DNA of 64,000 bases from Agriotes lineatus. Lineage: Eukaryota; Arthropoda; Insecta; Coleoptera; Elateridae. The position numbers and the translations under genes were made by a program. The notes under the pieces were generated by a model, which was not told the DNA's origin, did no database searches, and worked only from the letters and a program-made list of their open reading frames with translations. Below, in pieces: positions 28,736 through 40,322 of the stretch. Position 1 is the stretch's first letter. Every line of letters starts with the position of its first letter. The stretch covers positions 1-64,000 of the forward strand of contig CALNHX010002995.1 in the NCBI GenBank assembly GCA_940337035.1. The letters are read 5' to 3'.

Positions 28736-30472
28736 GACGTCTGGGTCTTTAGGGACATATGGAACATATTGAACATCTGGGACGTCTGGGACGTTAGGGA
28801 CATTTATGACATCTGGGACGTCTGGGACGTTAGGGACATGAGACATATGGGAATTCTGAGACGTCTGGGACGTTACGGACATATGGGACATCTGGGACGT
28901 CTTGGACGTTAGGGACATGTGAGACATCTAGGACGTCTGGGACGTATGGGACATCTGGAACGTCTGGGACGTTAGAGACACATGGGACATCTAGGACGCT
29001 GGGACGTTAGGGACATAAGGGATACCTGGGACGTCTGAAACGTTAGAGACATATGGGACATCTAGGACGTCTGGGTCTTTAGGGACATATGGAACATATT
29101 GAACATCTGGGACGTCTGGGACGTTAGGGACATTTATGACATCTGGGACGTCTGGGACGTTAGGGACATGAGACATATGGGAATTCTGGGACGTCTGGGA
29201 CGTTAGGGACATATGGGACATCTGGGACGTCTGGGACGTTATTGACATATAGGACATCTAGGTCGTCTGGGACGTTAGGGACGTATGGAACATATTGAAC
29301 ATCTGAGACGACTGGGACGTTAGGGACACATGGGACATCTGAAACGTCTGGGACGTTAGGGATATATGGGACATCTGGGACGTCTGGGACGTTATTGACA
29401 TATAGGACATCTAGGTCGTCTTGGACGTTAGAGACGTATGGAACAAATGGAACATCTGAGACGTCTGGGACGTTAGGGACACATGGGACATCTGAAACGT
29501 CTGGGACGTTAGAGATATATGGGACATCTGGGACGTCTGGGACGTTAGGGACATATGGGACATCTGGGAGGCCTGAGATGTTAGGGGTATATCGGACACC
29601 TTGCACGTCTGGGACGTTAGGGACCTATGGGACAAATGGGACATCTGGAACTTCTGAGACGTTAGGGACATATTTGACTTCTAAGACGTCTGGGACGTTA
29701 GGGTCTATATTGGAAACCTAGGACGTCTGCAACGTCAAGGACGTTAGGGACATATGGGACATCTAGGACGTCTGGGACGTTAGGGACATATGGGACTTCT
29801 AGGACGCCTGGGACGTTAGGGACATATGGGACATCTAGGATGTCTGGGACGTTAGGGACATATGGGACATCTGGAACGTCTGGGACGTTATTGACATATG
29901 GGACATATGGGACATCTGGGACGTCTGGGAGGTTAGGGAAATATGGAACATCTGGGACGTCTGGGACGTTAGGAACATATAGGAAATCTAGGACGTCTGG
30001 GACGTTAGGGACATATGAGACATATATGACATTTGAGACGTCTGGGACGTTAGGGACACATGGGACATCTGGGACGTCTGGGACGTTAGAGACATAAGAG
30101 ACATCCGGGACGTCTAAGACGTTAGGGACATATAGGACGTCTAAGACGTCTGGGACGTTAGGGATATATGGGACATCTAAGACGTCTGGGACGTCTGGGA
30201 TGTAGGGACATATGGAACATCTAGGACGTCTGAGACGTTAGGGACATATGGGACTTCTAAGACGTCTGAGACGTTAGGGCTATATGGGACACCTAGGACG
30301 TCTGGGACGTCAAGGACGTTAGAAAAATATGGGACATCTAGGACGTCTAGGACGTTACGGACATATGGGACATCTAAGACGTCTGGGACGTTAGGGACAT
30401 GTGAGACATCTAGGACGTCTGGGACGTATGGGACATCTGAAACGTCTGGGACGTTAGAGACACATGGGACAT
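28661..30472 (+). repeat. 1812-bp type III repeat, copy 1
   Basis: Several markers recur at an offset of exactly 1812 bp: 28661 to 30473, 28991 to 30803, 29411 to 31223. It contains the 330-bp pair (28661 and 28991) and the TTATTGACATATAGG marker. The same order is also present at about 24.4-25.6 kb, offset about 4639 bp. Confidence 0.82.
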
Positions 30473-32000
30473 CTAGGACGCTGGGACGTTAAGGACATAA
30501 GGGACATCTGGGACGTCTGAAACGGTAGAGACATATGGGACATCTAGGACGTCTGGGTCTTTAGGGACATATGGAACATATTGAACATCTGGGACGTCTG
30601 GGACGTTAGGGACATTTATGACATCTGGGACGTCTGGGACGTTAGGGACATGAGACATATGGGAATTCTGAGACGTCTGGGACGTTACGGACATATGGGA
30701 CATCTGGGACGTCTGGGACGTTAGGGACATGTTAGACATCTAGGACGTCTGGGACGTATGGGACATCTGGAAAGTCTGGGACGTTAGAGACACATGGGAC
30801 ATCTAGAACGCTGGGACGTTAGGGACATAAGGGATATCTGGGACGTCTGAAACGTTAGAGACATATGGGACATCTAGGACGTCTGGGTCTTTAGGGACAT
30901 ATGGAACATATTGAAAATCTGGGACGTCTGGGACGTTAGGGACATTTATGACATCTGGGACGTCTGGGACGTTAGGGACATGAGACATATGGGAATTCTG
31001 GGACGTCTGGGACGTTAGGGACATATGGGACATCTGGGACGTCTGGGACGTTATTGACATATAGGACATCTAGGTCGTCTGGGACGTTAGGGACGTATGG
31101 AACATATGGAACATCTGAGACGACTGGGACGTTAGGGACACATGGGACATCTGAAACGTCTGGGACGTTAGGGATATATGAGACATCTGGGACGTCTGGG
31201 ACGTTATTGACAAATAGGACATCTAGGTCGTCTTGGACGTTAGAGACGTATGGAACAAATGGAACATCTGAAACGTCTGGGACGTTAGGGACACATGGGA
31301 CATCTGAAACGTCTGGGACGTTAGGGATATATGGGACATCTGGGACGTCTGGGACGTTCGGGACATATGGGACATCTGGGAGGCCTGAGATGTTAGGGGT
31401 ATATCGGACACCTTGGACGTCTGGGACGTTAGGGACCTATGGGACAAATGGAACATCTGGAACGTCTGAGACGTTAGGGACATATTTGACTTCTAAGACG
31501 TCTGGGACGTTAGGGATATATTGGACACCTAGGACGTCTGCAACGTCAAGGACGTTAGGGACATATGGGACATCTAGGACGTCTGGGACGTTAGGGACAT
31601 ATGGGACTTCTAGGACGCCTGGGACGTTAGGGACATATGGGACATCTAGGATGTCTGGGACGTTAGGGACATATGGGACATCTGGGACGTCTGGGACGTT
31701 ATTGACATATGGGACATATGGGACATCTGGGACGTCTGGGACGTTAGGGAAATATGGAACATCTGGGACGTCTGGGACGTTAGGGACATATAGGAAATCT
31801 AGGACGTCTGGGACGTTAGGGACATATGAGACATATATGACATTTGAGACGTCTGGGACGTTAGGGACACATGGGACATCTGGGACGTCTGGGACGTTAG
31901 GGACATAAGAGACATCCGGGACGTCTGAGATGTTAGGGACATATAGGACGTCTAAGACGTCTGGGACGTTAGGGATATATGGGACATCTAAGACGTCTGG
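30473..32000 (+). repeat. 1812-bp type III repeat, copy 2 (partial)
   Basis: It follows copy 1 at 1812 bp until about 32000, where it continues with a TCAAGGACG word instead of the TCTGGGATG word found in copy 1 near 30195. Its right part resembles 25540-25590 more than copy 1, a sign of mosaic exchange. Confidence 0.75.
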
Positions 32001-33788
32001 GACGTCAAGGACGTTAGTGACATATGGGACACCTAAGACGTCTGGGACGCCTGGGACGTTAGGGACATATGGTACATCTAGGACGCCTGGGACGTTATAG
32101 ACATATGGGACACATGGGACGTCTGGGACGTCTGGGAAGTTAGGGACATATGGGACATCTGGGACGTATGGGACGTTAGGGACATATGAGACATCTGGGA
32201 CGTCTGGGACGTTAGGGACATATAAGGCATCTAGGACGTCTGGGACGTTAGGGACATATGGGACATCTAGGACATCTGAAACGTTTGCTACGTTTGGAAA
32301 GTCTGGGATATCTGGGACGTTTAGGACGTCTGAAACGTTAGGGACATATGGATCGTTTGGGACGCCTGGGACGTTAGGGACATATGGGACATCTGGGACG
32401 ACTGGGACGTTGGAGACATGTGGGATATATAGGACGTCTAGGACGTTAGGGACATATGGGGCATCTGGGACGTCTGGGGCGTTAGGGACATATGGGACAT
32501 CTGGCACATCTGGGACGTTAGAGAAATATGAGACATCTAGGACATCTGAGACGTCTGCGACGTTTGGAAAGTCTGGGATATCCGGGACGCCTGGGACGTC
32601 TGGGACGTTAGGGACATATGAGACATCTGGGACGTCTGGGACGTTTGAGACAATTGGGACATCTAGGACGTCTGGGACGTTAAGGACATAAGGGACATGT
32701 GGGACGTCTGGGGCGTTAGAGACATATGGGACATCTAGGACGTCTGGGACGTTTGAGACAATTGGGACATCTAGGACGTCTGGGACGTTAAGGACATATG
32801 GGACATGTGGGACGTCTGGGGCGTTAGAGACATATGGGACATCTAGGACGTCTGGGACGTTAGGGACATATGAAACAACTCGGACGTGTGGGACGTTAGG
32901 GACATATAGGACATCTAGGACGTCTGGGACGTCTGGGACATCTGGGACGTATGGGACGTTAAGGACAAATGGGACATCTAGGACGTCTGGGACGTTAGGG
33001 ACATATGGCACATCTGGGACATCTGGGACGTCTGCGACGTTTGGAAGGTCTAGGATATCTGGGACGTCTGGGACGTCTGGGACGTTAGGGACATATAGAA
33101 CATCTGGGACGCCTGGGACGTTAGGAATATATAGGACATCTAGGACGTCTGGGACGTTCGGCACATATGGGATAAATGCGACATCTGGGACGTATGGGAC
33201 GTTAGGGACATTTGAGGCATCTGGGACGTCTGGGACGTTAGGGACATATAAGACATCTAGGACGTCTGGGACGTTGGGGACATATGAAGCATCTAGGACG
33301 TCTGGGACATCTGGGACGTTAGGGACATATGGGATATCCGGGACGCTTGGAACGTTAAAGACATATTGTACATCTGGGACGTCTGGGACGTTAGGGACAT
33401 ATGGGACATCTGGGACGTTAGGGACATATAGGACATCTAGGACGTCTGGGACGTTAGGGACATATGAGACATCTAGGACGTCTGGAACGTCTGGGGCATT
33501 AGCGATATATGGGACATCTCGGACGCCTGGGACGTTAGGGACATATGGGACACATGGTATGTCTGGTACGTTGGCGACGTTAGGGACATATGGGACATCT
33601 GGGACGTATGGGACGTTAAGGACATATGAGACATCTGGGACTTCTGGGACGTTAGGGACATATAGGACATCTAGGTCGTCTGGGACGTTATTGATATATG
33701 GGACATCTAGGACATCTGAGACGTCTGCCACGTTTGGGAAGTCTGGGATATCTGGGACGTCCGGGACGTTAGGAATATATAGGACATC
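32000..33788 (+). repeat. Transitional segment into the ~2.45-kb HOR
   Basis: The 9-bp words continue without interruption. Part of the segment (about 32490-33790) resembles the internal order of the next two HOR copies but has rearranged pieces, including a tandem doubling of the TTTGAGACAATTGGG marker near 32650 and 32755. I place no sharp boundary here. Confidence 0.6.
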
Positions 33789-36234
33789 TTGGACGTCTGG
33801 GACGTTAGGGACATATGGAACAAATGGGACATCTGGGACGTATGGGACGTTAGGGACATATGGAAGATCTGGGACGTCTGTTATGTAGGGACATATGGAA
33901 CATCTAGGACGTCTGAGACGTTAGAGACATATGGGACTTCTAAGACGTCTGAGACGTTAGGGATATATGGGACACCTAGGACATCTGGGACGACAAGGAC
34001 GTTAGGGAAATATGGGACATCTAGGACGTCTGGGACGTTACGTACATATGGGACTTCTAGGACGTCTGGGACGTTAGGGACATATGGGACATCTAGGACG
34101 TCTGGGACGTTATTAACATATGGGACATCTGGGACGTCTGGGACGTTAGGGACATATGAAACAGCCTGGACGTCGGGGACGTTAGGGACATATGGGACAT
34201 CTGGGACATCTGGGACGTTAGGATCATATGGGAAATCTGGGACGTCTGGGACGTTAGGGACATATAGGACATCTAGGACGTCTGGGACGTTAGGGACATA
34301 TTGGACATTGGGACATTTAAGACGTCTGGGACGTTAGGGACAAATGGGACATCTAGTACGTCTGGGACGTTAGGGACTTATGGGACATCTAGCACGTCTG
34401 GGACGTTAAGGACAAATGAGACATCTGGGACGTCTGGGACGTTAGAGACATATGGGACATCTAGGACGTCTGAGACGTTAGGGACATATGGAACATCTAG
34501 GACGTCTGGGATGTTATCGACATATGGGACATATGGGACATCTGGGACGTCTGGGACGTTAGGAACATATGGGAAATCTGGGACGTCTGGGATGTTAGGG
34601 ACATATGGGACATCTAGGACGTCTGAGACGTTAGGGACATATGGGACTTTTAAGACGTCTGGGACGTTAGGGACATATGGGACATATGGAAAACCTGGGA
34701 CGTCTGGGACGTTAGGGACATATTGGACATCTGGGACGTCTGGGACGCTAGGGACACATGGCACATCTGGGACGTTAGGGATATATGCGACATCTAGGAC
34801 GTCTGGGACGTTAAGGACATATGGGACATGTGGGACGTCTGGGACGTTAGAGACATATGGGACATCTAGGACGTCTGGGACGTTAGGGACATATGAGACA
34901 TCAGGGACGTCTGGGACGTTTGAGACAATTGGGACATCTAGGACGTCTGGGACGTTAAGGACATATGAGACATCAGGGACGTCTGGGACGTTTGAGACAA
35001 TTGGGACATCTAGGACGTCTGGGACGTTAAGGACATATGGGACATGTGGGACGTCTGGGGCGTTAGAGACATATGGGACATCTAGGACGTCTGGGACGTT
35101 AGGGACATACGAAACAACTCGGACGTGTGGGACGTTAGGGACATATAGGACATCTAGGACGTCTGGGACGTTAAGGACATATGGGACATTTAAGACGTCT
35201 GGAACGTTAGGGACATATAGAACGTCTAAGACGTCTGGAACGTTGGGGATATATGGGTCATCTAGGACGTCTGGGACGTCAAGGACGTTAGGGACATATG
35301 GGACAACCAGGACGTCTGGGACGTTAGGGACATATGAGACATATGAGACATCTAGGACGCCTGGGACGTCTGGGACGTCTGGGACATCTGGGACGTATGG
35401 GACGTTAAGGACAAATGGGACATCTAGGACGTCTGGGACGTTAGGGACATATGGCACATCTGGGACATCTGGGACGTCTGCGACGTTTGGAAGGTCTAGG
35501 ATATCTGGGACGTCTGGGACGTCTGGGACGTTAGGGACATATAGAACATCTGGGACGCCTGGAACGTTAGGAATATATAGGACATCTAGGACGTCTGGGA
35601 CGTTCGGCACATATGGGATAAATGCGACATCTGGGACGTATGGGACGTTAGGGACATTTGAGGCATCTGGGACGTCTGGGACGTTAGGGACATATAAGAC
35701 ATCTAGGACGTCTGGGACGTTAGGGACATATGAAGCATCTAGGACGTCTGGGACGTCTGGGACGTTAGGGACATATGGGATATCTGGGACGCTTGGAACG
35801 TTAAAGACATATTGTACATCTGGGACGTCTGGGACGTTAGGGACATATGGGACATCTGGGACGTTAGGGACATATAGGACATCTAGGACGTCTGGGACGT
35901 TAGGGACATATGAGACATCTAGGACGTCTGGAACGTCTGGGGCGTTAGCGATATATGGGACATCTCGGACGCCTGGGACGTTAGGGACATATGGGACACA
36001 TGGTATGTCTGGTACGTTGGCGACGTTAGGGACATATGGGACATCTGGGACGTATGGGACGTTAAGGACATATGAGACATCTGGGACGGCTGGGACGTTA
36101 GGGACATATAGGACATCTAGGTCGTCTGGGACGTTATTGATATATGGGACATCTAGGACATCTGAGACGTCTGCCACGTTTGGGAAGTCTGGGATATCTG
36201 GGACGTCCGGGACGTTAGGAATATATAGGACATC
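33789..36234 (+). repeat. HOR type IV, copy 1 (2446 bp)
   Basis: Marker offsets of 2446 bp connect this copy to the next (33789 to 36235, 34301 to 36747). It combines type II-like words (GAAACAGCC near 34158, GGACATTGGGAC near 34301) with type I-like words (CCACGTTTGGG, GACGTCCGGG). The TTTGAGACAATTGGG marker is doubled near 34918 and 34990. Confidence 0.85.
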
Positions 36235-38743
36235 TTGGACGTCTGGGACGTTAGGGACATATGGAACAAATGGGACATCTGGGACGTATGGGACGTTAGG
36301 GACATATGGAAGATCTGGGACGTCTGTTATGTAGGGACATATGGAACATCTAGGACGTCTGAGACGTTAGAGACATATGGGACTTCTAAGACGTCTGAGA
36401 CGTTAGGGATATATGGGACACCTAGGACATCTGGGACGACAAGGACGTTAGGGAAATATGGGACATCTAGGACGTCTGGGACGTTACGTACATATGGGAC
36501 TTCTAGGACGTCTGGGACGTTAGGGACATATGGGACATCTAGGACGTCTGGGACGTTATTAACATATGGGACATCTGGGACGTCTGGGACGTTAGGGACA
36601 TATGAAACAGCCTGGACGTCGGGGACGTTAGGGTATTATGGGACATCTGGGACATCTGGGACGTTAGGATCATATGGGAAATCTGGGACGTCTGGGACGT
36701 TAGGGACATATAGGACATCTAGGACGTCTGGGACGTTAGGGACATATTGGACATTGGGACATTTAAGACGTCTGGGACGTTAGGGACAAATGGGACATCT
36801 AGTACGTCTGGGACGTTAGGGACTTATGGGACATCTAGCACGTCTGGGACGTTAAGGACAAATGAGACATCTGGGACGTCTGGGACGTTAGAGACATATG
36901 GGACATCTAGGACGTCTGAGACGTTAGGGACATATGGAACATCTAGGACGTCTGGGATGTTATCGACATATGGGACATATGGGACATCTGGGACGTCTGG
37001 GACGTTAGGAACATATGGGAAATCTGGGACGTCTGGGATGTTAGGGACATATGGGACATCTAGGACGTCTGAGACGTTAGGGACATATGGGACTTTTAAG
37101 ACGTCTGGGACGTTAGGGACATATGGGACATATGGGAAACCTGGGACGTCTGGGACGTTAGGGACATATTGGACATCTGGGACGTCTGGGACGCTAGGGA
37201 CACATGGGACATCTGGGACGTTAGGGATATATGCGACATCTAGGACGTCTGGGACGTTAAGGACATATGGGACATGTGGGACGTCTGGGACGTTAGAGAC
37301 ATATGGGACATCTAGGACGTCTGGGACGTTAGGGACATATGAGACATCAGGGACGTCTGGGACGTTTGAGACAATTGGGACATCTAGGACGTCTGGGACG
37401 TTAAGGACATATGGGACATGTGGGACGTCTGGGGCGTTAGAGACATATGGGACATCTAGGACGTCTGGGACGTTAGGGACATATGAGACATCAGGGACGT
37501 CTGGGACGTTTGAGACAATTGGGACATCTAGGACGTCTGGGACGTTAAGGACATATGGGACATGTGGGACGTCTGGGGCGTTAGAGACATATGGGACATC
37601 TAGGACGTCTGGGACGTTAGGGACATATAGGACATCTAGGACGTCTGGGACGTTAAGGACATATGGGACATTTGAGACGTCTGGAACGTTAGGGACATAT
37701 AGAACGTCTAAGACGTCTGGAACGTTGGGGATATATGGGTCATCTAGGACGTCTGGGACGTCAAGGACGTTAGGGACATATGGGACAACCAGGACGTCTG
37801 GGACGTTAGGGACATATGAGACATCTAGGACGCCTGGGACGTCTGGGACGTCTGGGACATCTGGGACGTATGGGACGTTAAGAACAAATGGGACATCTGG
37901 GACGCCTGGGACGTTAGGGACATATAAGACATCTAGGACGTCTGGGACGTTAGGGACATATGGCACATCTGGGACATCTGGGACGTCTGCGACGTTTGGA
38001 AGGTCTAGGATATCTGGGACGTCTGGGACGTCTGGGACGTTAGGGACATATAGAACATCTGGGACGCCTGGGACGTTAGAAATATATAGGACATCTAGGA
38101 CGTCTGGGACGTTCGGCACATATGGGATAAATGCGACATCTGGGACGTATGGGACGTTAGGGACATATGAGGCATCTGGGACGTCTGGGACGTTAGGGAC
38201 ATATAAGACATCTAGGACGTCTGGGACGTTAGGGACATATGAAGCATCTAGGACGTCAGGGACGTCTGGGACGTTAGGGACATATGGGATATCCAGGACG
38301 CTTGGAACGTTAAAGACATATTGTACATCTGGGACGTCTGGGACGTTAGGGACATATGGGACATCTGGGACGTTAGGGACATATAGGACATCTAGGACGT
38401 CTGGGACGTTAGGGACATATGAGACATCTAGGACGTCTGGAACGTCTGGGGCGTTAGCAATATATGGGACATCTCGGACGCCTGGGACGTTAGGGACATA
38501 TGGGACACATGGTATGTCTGGAACGTTGGCGACGTTAGGGACATATGGGACATCTGGGACGTATGGGACGTTAAGGACATATGAGACATCTGGGACGTCT
38601 GGGACGTTAGGGACATATAGGACATCTAGGTCGTCTGGGACGTTATTGATATATGGGACATCTAGGACATCTGAGACGTCTGCCACGTTTGGGAAGTCTG
38701 GGATATCTGGGACGTCCGGGACGTTAGGAATATATAGGACATC
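36235..38743 (+). repeat. HOR type IV, copy 2 (2509 bp)
   Basis: The order matches copy 1, but the copy is 63 bp (seven 9-bp words) longer overall. The doubling around the TTTGAGACAATTGGG marker (near 37366 and 37508) is longer than in copy 1, and another stretch near 37600-37830 is shorter. Offset to the next copy is 2509 bp. Confidence 0.85.
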
Positions 38744-40304
38744 TTGGACGTCTGGGACGTTAGGGACATATGGGACAAATGGGACATCTGGGACGTATGG
38801 GACGTTAGGGACATATGGAAGATCTGGGACGTCTGTTATGTAGGGACATATGGAACATCTAGGACGTCTGAGACGTTAGAGACATATGGGACTTCTAAGA
38901 CGTCTGAGACGTTAGGGATATATGGGACACCTAGGACATCTGGGACGTCAAGGACGTTAGGGAAATATGGGACATCTAGGACGTCTGGGACGTTACGTAC
39001 ATATGGGACTTCTAGGACGTCTGGGACGTTAGGGACATATGGGACATCTAGGACGTCTGGGACGTTATTAACATATGGGACATCTGGGACGTCTGGGACG
39101 TTAGGGACATATGAAACAGCCTGGACGTCGGGGACGTTAGGGACATATGGGACATCTGGGACATCTGGGACGTTAGGATCATATGGGAAATCTGGGACGT
39201 CTGGGACGTTAGGGACATATAGGACATCTAGGACGTCTGGGACGTTAGGGACATATTGGACATTGGGACATTTAAGACGTCTGGGACGTTAGGGACAAAT
39301 GGGACATCTAGGACGTCTGGGACGTTAGGGACTTATGGGACATCTAGCACGTCTGGGACGTTAAGGACAAATGAGACATCTGGGACGTCTGGGACGTTAG
39401 AGACATATGGGACATCTAGGACGTCTGAGACGTTAGGGACATATGGAACATTTAGGACGTCTGGGATGTTATCGACATATGGGACATATGGGACATCTGG
39501 GACGTCTGGGACGTTAGGAACATATGGGAAATCTGGGACGTCTGGGATGTTAGGGACATATGGGACATCTAGGACGTCTGAGACGTTAGGGACATATGGG
39601 ACTTTTAAGACGTCTGGGACGTTAGGGACATATGGGACATATGGGAAACCTGGGACGTCTGGGACGTTAGGGACATATTGGACATCTGGGACGTCTGGGA
39701 CGCTAGGGACACATGGGACATCTGGGACGTTAGGGATATATGCGACATCTAGGACGTCTGGGACGTCAAGGACGTTAGGGACATATGGGACATCTAGGAC
39801 GCCTGGGACGTTAGAGACATATAGGACATCTAGGAGATCTGTTACGTTAGAAACATATGAAACGACTCGGACGTCTGGGACGTTACGGACATATGGGACA
39901 TGTGGGACGTCTGGGACGTTAGAGACATATGGGACATCTAGGACATCTGGGACGTTAGAAACATATGAAACAACTCGGACGTCTGGGACGTTAGGGACAT
40001 ATGGAACATCTGGGACGGCTGGGACGTTAGAGAAATATGAGACATCTAGGACATCTGAGACGTCTGCGACGTTTGGAAAGTCTGGGATATCTTGGACGTC
40101 TGAGACGTCTGGGACGTTAGGGATATATGAGACATCTGGGACGTCTGGGACGTTTGAGACAATTTAGACATCTAGGACGTCTGGGACGCTAAGGACATAT
40201 GGGACATGTGGGACGTCTGGGACGTTAGAGACATATGGGACATTTAGGACGTCTGGGACGTTAGGGACATACGAAACAACTCGGACGTGTGGGACGTTAG
40301 GGAC
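38744..40304 (+). repeat. HOR type IV, copy 3, truncated by the satellite junction
   Basis: It follows copies 1 and 2 to about 39760. After that it switches to words resembling HOR type I (AGATCTGTTACG near 39834, then the GAAACAACT and CGGACGTGT words). It ends in a normal GGGACGTTA GGGAC at 40304. The copy is about 0.9 kb short of its neighbours because the other satellite begins here. Confidence 0.8.
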
Positions 40305-40322
40305 TAAAGTACCTAAATGCTA
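40290..40322. other. Junction between satellite 1 and satellite 2
   Basis: The last satellite 1 bases are GGGACGTTA GGGAC, ending at 40304. The next bases, TAAAGTACCTAAATGC from 40305, are an internal part of the 273-bp monomer. No transposon, unique sequence or target-site duplication is visible. ACGTT lies just left of the breakpoint in satellite 1 and also just before TTTAAAGTACC in intact satellite 2 monomers, so short homology may have been used. Confidence 0.85.

Larger units (their letters stand above)
1..40304 (+). repeat. Satellite 1: 9-bp/36-bp G-rich minisatellite array
   Basis: The stretch consists entirely of 9-bp words of the form GGGACRTNN. The commonest order of four words is GGGACATAT, GGGACATCT, AGGACGTCT (or GGGACGTCT), GGGACGTTA, giving a basic unit of about 36 bp; units of 27 or 45 bp also occur where a word is lost or gained. 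The consensus has 13 G and 6 C per 36 bases, so G+C is about 53% with strong G skew on the + strand. Orientation never flips. The array starts before the window, and its right end is the junction with an unrelated satellite. I see no unique sequence, transposon or gene inside it. Long frames on both strands exist only because the period is a multiple of three. Family and species are unknown to me. Confidence 0.97.

Noticed and set aside
31437..33731. 764-codon frame on the - strand and similar frames of 400-700 codons on both strands as protein-coding genes
   Set aside because: They track the 9-bp period exactly, coexist on opposite strands over the same DNA, start and stop where single-base indels change phase, and contain only degenerate tripeptide repeats. 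No promoter, unique domain or intron pattern is visible.
1..40304. Telomeric repeat
   Set aside because: TTAGGG occurs once per 36-bp unit as part of GTTAGGGAC and is never in tandem, so it is not a telomere array. A distant origin from degenerate telomeric DNA cannot be excluded but is not supported.
1..40304. CRE/bZIP sites (GACGTC present in most 36-bp units)
   Set aside because: The flanks give GGACGTCT, not the full TGACGTCA, and the word follows from the repeat consensus. Its density reflects the satellite, not regulation.
40290..40322. Transposon insertion at the junction
   Set aside because: No terminal inverted repeats, target-site duplication, poly-A tract or transposase/reverse-transcriptase frame is visible on either side.
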